DNA of 64,000 nucleotides from Chroococcidiopsis sp. CCMEE 29 (GTDB lineage Bacteria; Cyanobacteriota; Cyanobacteriia; Cyanobacteriales; Chroococcidiopsidaceae): NCBI RefSeq assembly GCF_023558375.1, contig NZ_CP083762.1, positions 150,273 to 214,272 of the forward strand, read 5' to 3'. Shown piece by piece: positions 60,086 to 64,000 of this stretch (position 1 is its first letter; each line of letters starts with the position of its first letter). The notes under the pieces were generated by a model. It saw only the letters and a program-made list of their open reading frames with translations, ran no database searches and was not told where the DNA came from. The position numbers and the translations under genes were made by a program.

Positions 60086-60937
60086 ATGCGCAAGAGGAGC
60101 TACACAATTAGAACAATGAATCGTCAGGAAGTTGATATCGCTGTTGACTGGGCGGCAGCAGAAGGATGGAACCCAGGTTTGTACGATGCAGATTGCTTCT
60201 ATACTGCTGATTGCAATGGTTTCCTGATCGGGTTGCTTGAGGATGAGCCTATTGCAACTATTTCGGCCGTGAAGTACGGTGATTCCTTTGGCTTCCTTGG
60301 TTTTTACATTGTCAAACCAGAGTACCGTGGCAAAGGCTACGGTATGCAGATATGGAATGCTGCTCTTGCTTACCTTAGTGGTCGTACTATCGGTCTTGAT
60401 GGAGTAGTTGCTCAACAGGATAATTATCAGAAGTCTGGGTTTACATTGGCTTACCGAAACGTCCGATATCAAGGGACTGGCGGTGGACCTTTTCCGATGG
60501 ATTCTGGAATTGTTCAGCTGTCAACGCTGCCTTTTGAGTGGATATGTGCTTACGACAAACCATTTTTCCCCGACCAGCGGATGCAGTTCCTACAGTGTTG
60601 GATAAAACAACCCCAAAGTACAGCACTAGGCATCCTACAAGATGACAAGTTAGCAGGTTACGGCGTTCTACGCATATGTCGCTCTGGATACAAAATTGGT
60701 CCGTTATTTGCAAACAGTCCAGAGTTGGCAGAACTCCTACTCTTAGCTTTGAAAGCATACGCCCCAGAAGGTGCTCCGATTTACCTAGACTCCCCGGCAG
60801 TGAATCCAGCAGCAGCTGAACTAGCGAAGCAAAACAATATGAGCGTCGTTTTTGAGACAGCCCGCATGTACAGTTACAAAACTCCTGAGCTGCCCTTAGA
60901 GCGCGTGTTCGGCGTGACGACTTTTGAACTGGGGTGA
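60086..60937 (+). CDS. GNAT-family N-acetyltransferase with C-terminal domain
   Basis: In this 283-residue protein the N-terminal half is a GNAT domain (IRTMNRQEVDIAVDWAAAEGWNPG, FLGFYIVKPEYRGKGYGMQIWNAAL with the acetyl-CoA loop RGKGYG, LDGVVAQQDNYQKSGFTLAYRN). The C-terminal half (~150-275) resembles the Acetyltransf_18 domain (GILQDDKLAGYGVLRICRSGYKIGPLFANS). These double-domain acetyltransferases act on unknown small substrates. The start lies 41 bp after an IS630 end, so its promoter may come from the IS. Confidence 0.9.
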   Translation: MRKRSYTIRTMNRQEVDIAVDWAAAEGWNPGLYDADCFYTADCNGFLIGLLEDEPIATISAVKYGDSFGFLGFYIVKPEYRGKGYGMQIWNAALAYLSGRTIGLDGVVAQQDNYQKSGFTLAYRNVRYQGTGGGPFPMDSGIVQLSTLPFEWICAYDKPFFPDQRMQFLQCWIKQPQSTALGILQDDKLAGYGVLRICRSGYKIGPLFANSPELAELLLLALKAYAPEGAPIYLDSPAVNPAAAELAKQNNMSVVFETARMYSYKTPELPLERVFGVTTFELG

Positions 60938-60961
60938 CCAAGTTCCGTGGTAAAACAGCAG

Positions 60962-61102
60962 GGTATTGTCAACTTAACTGTCTAGCGGCTTGCTTATTGA
61001 GAAAATGACTAATTTATAGAGGCTAGAATACTGATTGTTTCATGACTACAGAGGCACTTATTATCAATAAGCAGGGCTAAATCGAGTTAAGTTGACCATA
61101 CC
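60962..61102. repeat. 141-bp MITE, copy 1
   Basis: It starts GGTATTGTCAACTTAACT and ends AGTTAAGTTGACCATACC, inverted repeats with one mismatch. The whole 141 bp is repeated without visible change at 62355-62495. It has no coding potential. The two identical copies 1.4 kb apart show that it moved recently, presumably with a transposase supplied in trans. Confidence 0.85.
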
Positions 61103-61117
61103 TTATGGAGCTAGACC

Positions 61118-61200
61118 GGCATTGTCAAGTTAACGCAGGTAGCACTAAGTAGTACAATCTGAACCCTCCTACTGTCCACTTCCATTAATTTGACAATACC
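61118..61200. repeat. 83-bp MITE related to the 141-bp family
   Basis: Ends GGCATTGTCAAGTTAA (61118-61133) and TTAATTTGACAATACC (61185-61200) are inverted repeats close to those of the 141-bp element. The interior is different and shorter. It lies 16 bp after copy 1 and just before the Uma2 gene's 3' end. Confidence 0.65.
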
Positions 61201-61227
61201 AGGTAAACCAATCGGCTTGGTCCAGTT

Positions 61228-61803
61228 CTAAAATAAAATCCCCTCCAACTGGAGCACAAAACCTGGCAGCACATCTTCCCCTGATGAACTGCTGGGCGAT
61301 TGCAATACCTCTACCTCACGCCGTGGGCGATAAATCTCAACTCGCTGCTCCTTAGGATAGATCAGCCAGCCCAAGCGCACGCCATTGTCACGATACTCCC
61401 GCATTTTGGCTTGCGTTCTCTCAAGCACATCACTAGCAGACATCAACTCCACCACGAAATCAGGAGCTAGGGGCAGAAACTTATCTGGGTCTGGGTTGAT
61501 GGCTTCGATTCTGTCTCGTCTCACCCAGGCAGCATCAGGGGAGCGGTCAGCACCATTGGGGAGGGTAAAGCCAGTGGATGAGTCAAAAGCGATTCCTGTG
61601 TTATCTCGTTCCGTCCAGATCTCCAGTCTTGTCAATAGTTTGATATTACGATTTCCTGTCCCCCATCCCGTTGGTGGCATAACAACTAATTCACCTTTAT
61701 GTGTACGCTCCAACTTAATATTTGGGTTGTCCCGACAAAGCTGGTAGAACTGCTCGTCGGTCAAGTTCACAATCGAATGCAAGTCTAGGGTGATAGCAGT
61801 CAT
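61228..61803 (-). CDS. Uma2-family (DUF820) putative endonuclease
   Basis: The ATG at 61803 (MTAITLDLHSIVNLTDEQFY) fits the family start; a longer frame to 61821 is unlikely. The PD-(D/E)xK-like fold reads NIKLERTHKGELVVMPPTGWGTGNRN, FTLPNGADRSPDAAWVRRDRIE, PLAPDFVVELMSASD, KMREYRDNGVRLGWLIYPKEQRVEIYRP. These proteins are abundant in cyanobacteria as scattered single genes; their natural role is unclear. Confidence 0.92.
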   Translation of the reverse strand: MTAITLDLHSIVNLTDEQFYQLCRDNPNIKLERTHKGELVVMPPTGWGTGNRNIKLLTRLEIWTERDNTGIAFDSSTGFTLPNGADRSPDAAWVRRDRIEAINPDPDKFLPLAPDFVVELMSASDVLERTQAKMREYRDNGVRLGWLIYPKEQRVEIYRPRREVEVLQSPSSSSGEDVLPGFVLQLEGILF

Positions 61804-61821
61804 AGGCGTAGCTCGCTCCAA

Positions 61822-62154
61822 GGCAACGCATTTATATTAGGGGTTCTAGTAGCAATGGAACAGGAATGTACGCTAAGGGCAGAATGCAGACAGAGTAAGT
61901 GTTTGAGCCCTCATTAAACTTTGCCTAGTTTAAGTCCAACTAGGCAAAGTCAAATAGACTTTCAACGAAAGAATCAGGGTTTTAGCTTGTCCAAAAGACA
62001 CTAGCTCCGTTCTGTTTTAAGTAAAGTTTGGCTTAGCGTATGTTTTTGGTCGGTTGCTACTCACACCCCATGATACTGCTATGACTCACCTGTTTGCGGG
62101 GGTAGACTAGCACTCTGGGTTAAATCAGCTTAAGAGAAATTGGAGATTGGTTGG
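61822..62154. other. Intergenic gap between Uma2 and the HAD fragment
   Basis: No gene is seen. A hairpin at about 61922-61948 (CTTTGCCTAGTTTAAGTCC against AACTAGGCAAAGTC) has a strong 10-bp stem TTTGCCTAGT/ACTAGGCAAA. It might be a terminator or part of an old MITE. The promoter of the HAD gene must lie before 62155. Confidence 0.45.
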
Positions 62155-62354
62155 ATGAGTGAACTTCGTGCAGTAATTTTCGACGTTGATGGAACTTTAG
62201 CAGACACGGAGCGAGACGGTCATCGGCTAGCATTTAATCGTGCCTTTGCTGAAGCGGAGTTAGATTGGAACTGGGATGCGTCACTCTATGGAGATTTGCT
62301 GGCAGTTGCTGGCGGTAAAGAGCGCATCCGATTTTACTTACTACTGGGAGCAGG
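62155..62354 (+). pseudogene. HAD-family phosphatase, truncated by a MITE
   Basis: The ATG at 62155 opens [63 protein letters not shown], the N-terminal half of a CbbY-like HAD phosphatase with its nucleophile motif DVDGT. The frame runs straight into the 141-bp MITE at 62355. The sequence after the MITE does not resume this protein, so the C-terminal catalytic residues are lost. Confidence 0.8.
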
Positions 62355-62495
62355 GGTATTGTCAACTTAACTGTCTAGCGGCTTGCTTATTGAGAAAATG
62401 ACTAATTTATAGAGGCTAGAATACTGATTGTTTCATGACTACAGAGGCACTTATTATCAATAAGCAGGGCTAAATCGAGTTAAGTTGACCATACC
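62355..62495. repeat. 141-bp MITE, copy 2
   Basis: Apparently identical to 60962-61102, with the same inverted ends. It interrupts the HAD-family gene. The bases immediately before both copies share AGCAGG, which may be a target preference. No clear target duplication is seen. Confidence 0.85.
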
Positions 62496-62582
62496 CTCCA
62501 AGCGACTACCCTGAGTACGAGCTGTCCCAAGAGGCTGACACTCCTGCCCTACATTATTACAAAGTGAAACTTGTCCGAAACC

Positions 62583-62682
62583 GGTTGTGTTGCAAAAAAT
62601 TTGAAAACCACTGCATCTAGAGTTGAAATACGTATAATACAACGCTATATATAGCGTTTGAGAAAATTTTTGCAACACAACC
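62583..62682. repeat. 100-bp IS630-related MITE
   Basis: Ends GGTTGTGTTGCAAAAAA and TTTTTGCAACACAACC are inverted repeats. Inside lies a perfect 18-bp palindrome AACGCTATATATAGCGTT (62641-62658). The ends differ at one or two bases from those of the IS630-type element at 58831-60045, which could therefore mobilise it. Confidence 0.75.
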
Positions 62683-62741
62683 GTTAAGAGTCGTCTGATA
62701 GATGGTATTCCTAGCAGCAACCTTAACAGGGAACAATACCA

Positions 62742-63947
62742 TTAATTTCTATAACCTACAAATATATTACGCTTCCATTTATGCTTGCGCCATAGCTGGG
62801 AAACCGTACCGCAAGCTCCCAAAACTAACAAACCTAGCATAGAACTAGGTTCCGAGACTGAAGTCGCTTTAATACGAAGAATTTCCCCTTCTCCTGCACT
62901 GTTGCCATTGTTTACAACATAGATATTATCATCAGAGCCAATCGCTAGGGCGGTAGGAGAGATGAGTCCCTCACTGGCAATTGTTGTGCGAGTGCCATCA
63001 GGAGCGACCCGAATTAGTGCACCAGTTGGGTCTCCCGACAGGATAGAGTTAGTGGCGTATTCTAGGACAAGTAAATTGCTATTGTTATCGAGAGTAAAAT
63101 CAATTATGTTCGTGAAGCCATCAGCGTAAATTTCTGGCTCATTACCATCAACTTGATAGATCCGAGCTCCATATTGCGGAAAAGGAAACCCAGTGAGTTG
63201 GCTGACATTAAAGGTACCATCGGGAGCAATTGCAACGGATGTCGGTACTGCCTCCATAGGAATATCGGGACCACCAGTGGGGTTAGGCACAAGGCGTCGA
63301 GCAAACACAGACTCTACTTTAATCTCACCAGTATCAAGTCCCACGCCCAGAAGAGCGTTTGCTCCAGCATCAGCAATAACAGCAGTATTATCTTGAATTA
63401 AGAAGTAAAAGGGGTTGCTATCAATCGCTCCATCATCAGGATTATTTAAATTCTCAAAGGCTGCCAGATCGGCTACCTTCTTCCAAGAAGAGCCGCCATC
63501 AAATTTATTAATGGAGATAAGATTTCCGAAATCAGGAATGCCCAGGGAATCGCGCTGGCTTGAACTTCCACCACCCCAACCCAGAGTCACAAGGGCGTTA
63601 CCAGACGTATCAAAGGCAATGTCGTGGGCACCAGTGGCATCACTACCATCAGCTAAAGCGAAGGATGGGAGACCAGTCACTACAGACTCAATTATGCCGT
63701 TTTGAATGCGTATTACCTGGCTAGTTGCACCATAAAAGTACTCCTGACCACGTAGTGTAATCAAGGGTTCTGTCCCTCCTCTACCTGCCTCCGTAACGTA
63801 TAGAGCGCCGTCTGGACCAAAGGTAAGCCCTCTTGGATTATCAAGACCACTTGCTATGACCTCAAAGCTTGCTGCCTGTATCGCTTCTCCACCTCCGAAA
63901 GTAATTAATGCTGCCCCTGTAGCAACGATGATGAAGTTTTTAAGCAT
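62742..63947 (-). CDS. ScyD/ScyE-family exported protein with PEP-CTERM anchor
   Basis: This 401-residue protein has a signal peptide (FIIVATGAALITFGGGEAIQAAS). Propeller-like repeats follow (GLDNPRGLTFGPDGALYVTEAGRGG, GAHDIAFDTSGNALVTLGWGGG, VPTSVAIAPDGTFNVSQLTGFPFP, SPTALAIGSDDNIYVVNNGN). A C-terminal PEP-CTERM sorting signal reads SEPSSMLGLLVLGACGTVSQLWRKHKWKR. The family includes ScyD/ScyE near scytonemin genes, but many members lie elsewhere and no other scytonemin gene is in the window. It is likely a surface or matrix-associated protein. Confidence 0.88.
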   Translation of the reverse strand: MLKNFIIVATGAALITFGGGEAIQAASFEVIASGLDNPRGLTFGPDGALYVTEAGRGGTEPLITLRGQEYFYGATSQVIRIQNGIIESVVTGLPSFALADGSDATGAHDIAFDTSGNALVTLGWGGGSSSQRDSLGIPDFGNLISINKFDGGSSWKKVADLAAFENLNNPDDGAIDSNPFYFLIQDNTAVIADAGANALLGVGLDTGEIKVESVFARRLVPNPTGGPDIPMEAVPTSVAIAPDGTFNVSQLTGFPFPQYGARIYQVDGNEPEIYADGFTNIIDFTLDNNSNLLVLEYATNSILSGDPTGALIRVAPDGTRTTIASEGLISPTALAIGSDDNIYVVNNGNSAGEGEILRIKATSVSEPSSMLGLLVLGACGTVSQLWRKHKWKRNIFVGYRN

Positions 63948-64000
63948 AATTAACCTACTAATTGTTCAGTCCCATAGCAATCCTATTTGATTTCTGTCAA

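Noticed and set aside
62742-63947. Scytonemin biosynthesis locus inferred from the ScyD/ScyE-like protein
   Set aside because: No scyA, scyB, scyC or related genes are present, and ScyD/E-like proteins are common outside that cluster.
1-64000. Numerous GCGATCGC palindromes considered as regulatory sites
   Set aside because: They are HIP1 octamers, spread throughout cyanobacterial genomes, and were used only as a hint to the host group.
1-64000. tRNA and rRNA genes
   Set aside because: No cloverleaf or rRNA-like sequence was noticed by eye; a covariance search would be needed to exclude them fully.

Overview
The window looks cyanobacterial. HIP1-type GCGATCGC octamers are frequent in most segments. 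The clear protein relatives (serine/threonine kinase-histidine kinase fusions, a ScyD/ScyE-like PEP-CTERM protein, homospermidine synthase, Uma2 endonuclease, DUF6753) are typical of filamentous or Chroococcidiopsis-like cyanobacteria. It is an accessory region, probably plasmid or plasmid-derived. At least eleven insertion sequences of six families, several MITE-like repeats and many gene fragments sit between short stretches of intact genes.

Layout. 1-5.5 kb: truncated IS1 copy, tyrosine recombinase, HU protein, degenerate tyrosine recombinase, IS110, second IS1. 5.5-7.2 kb: an IS6 copy separating a DHFR-like/DUF4188-like pair of fragments from a truncated homospermidine synthase. 7.4-13 kb: plasmid-like segment with a serine resolvase, VapBC, an RHH antitoxin with a broken PIN toxin, an IS630 and an orphan XRE antitoxin. 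13-16.7 kb: IS4, an iteron-like repeat cluster, a TetR regulator and IS1595. 16.7-24.1 kb: S41 peptidase, 5'-broken HerA-like ATPase, then a minus-strand run of small-molecule enzymes (BBE-type oxidase, two alpha/beta hydrolases, SDR). 24.1-48.2 kb: two paralogous blocks, each with a DsbA-like gene, a NarL-type regulator and a large hybrid histidine kinase, in the same orientation. They flank a GH13 enzyme, a 1291-residue chitinase-nuclease fusion, a LysM protein and an AraC regulator. 48.5-50.6 kb: RidA, decayed oxidoreductases and a SnoaL-like gene. 50.8-55.5 kb: plasmid backbone with several toxin-antitoxin genes, DUF6753, a ParA-like ATPase and a truncated gene. 55.5-57.6 kb: second IS6 copy, carrying a nested IS630. 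57.6-64 kb: PQQ-type sugar dehydrogenase, another IS630, GNAT, Uma2, HAD fragment, MITEs and a ScyD/ScyE-like protein.

Main points of interest. (1) The protein at 35738-39613 joins a chitin-binding module, a GH18 chitinase domain with an intact DGxDxDxE motif, five propeller-like repeats, one membrane segment and a CdtB-like DNase domain with its catalytic motifs. It has no Sec signal and sits next to a LysM protein and an AraC regulator, which suggests a composite toxin. (2) Four 62-bp promoter/operator modules with identical spacing (two direct half-sites 21 bp apart, then 24 bp to a TAnNNT box) stand in front of four different minus-strand genes. They look like one AraC-type regulon that includes the toxin locus. 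(3) Comparing the two kinase blocks exposes three later insertions in the second block. One is a solo integron cassette with an attC site, inserted at a G^TT secondary site. One is an 897-bp transposase-less element with 13-bp inverted repeats and an ATAA duplication, carrying a SnoaL-like gene. The third is an IS630 at a TA. (4) Two nearly identical, directly repeated IS6 copies bound about 48.7 kb. The second contains an IS630 whose empty site is preserved in the first.
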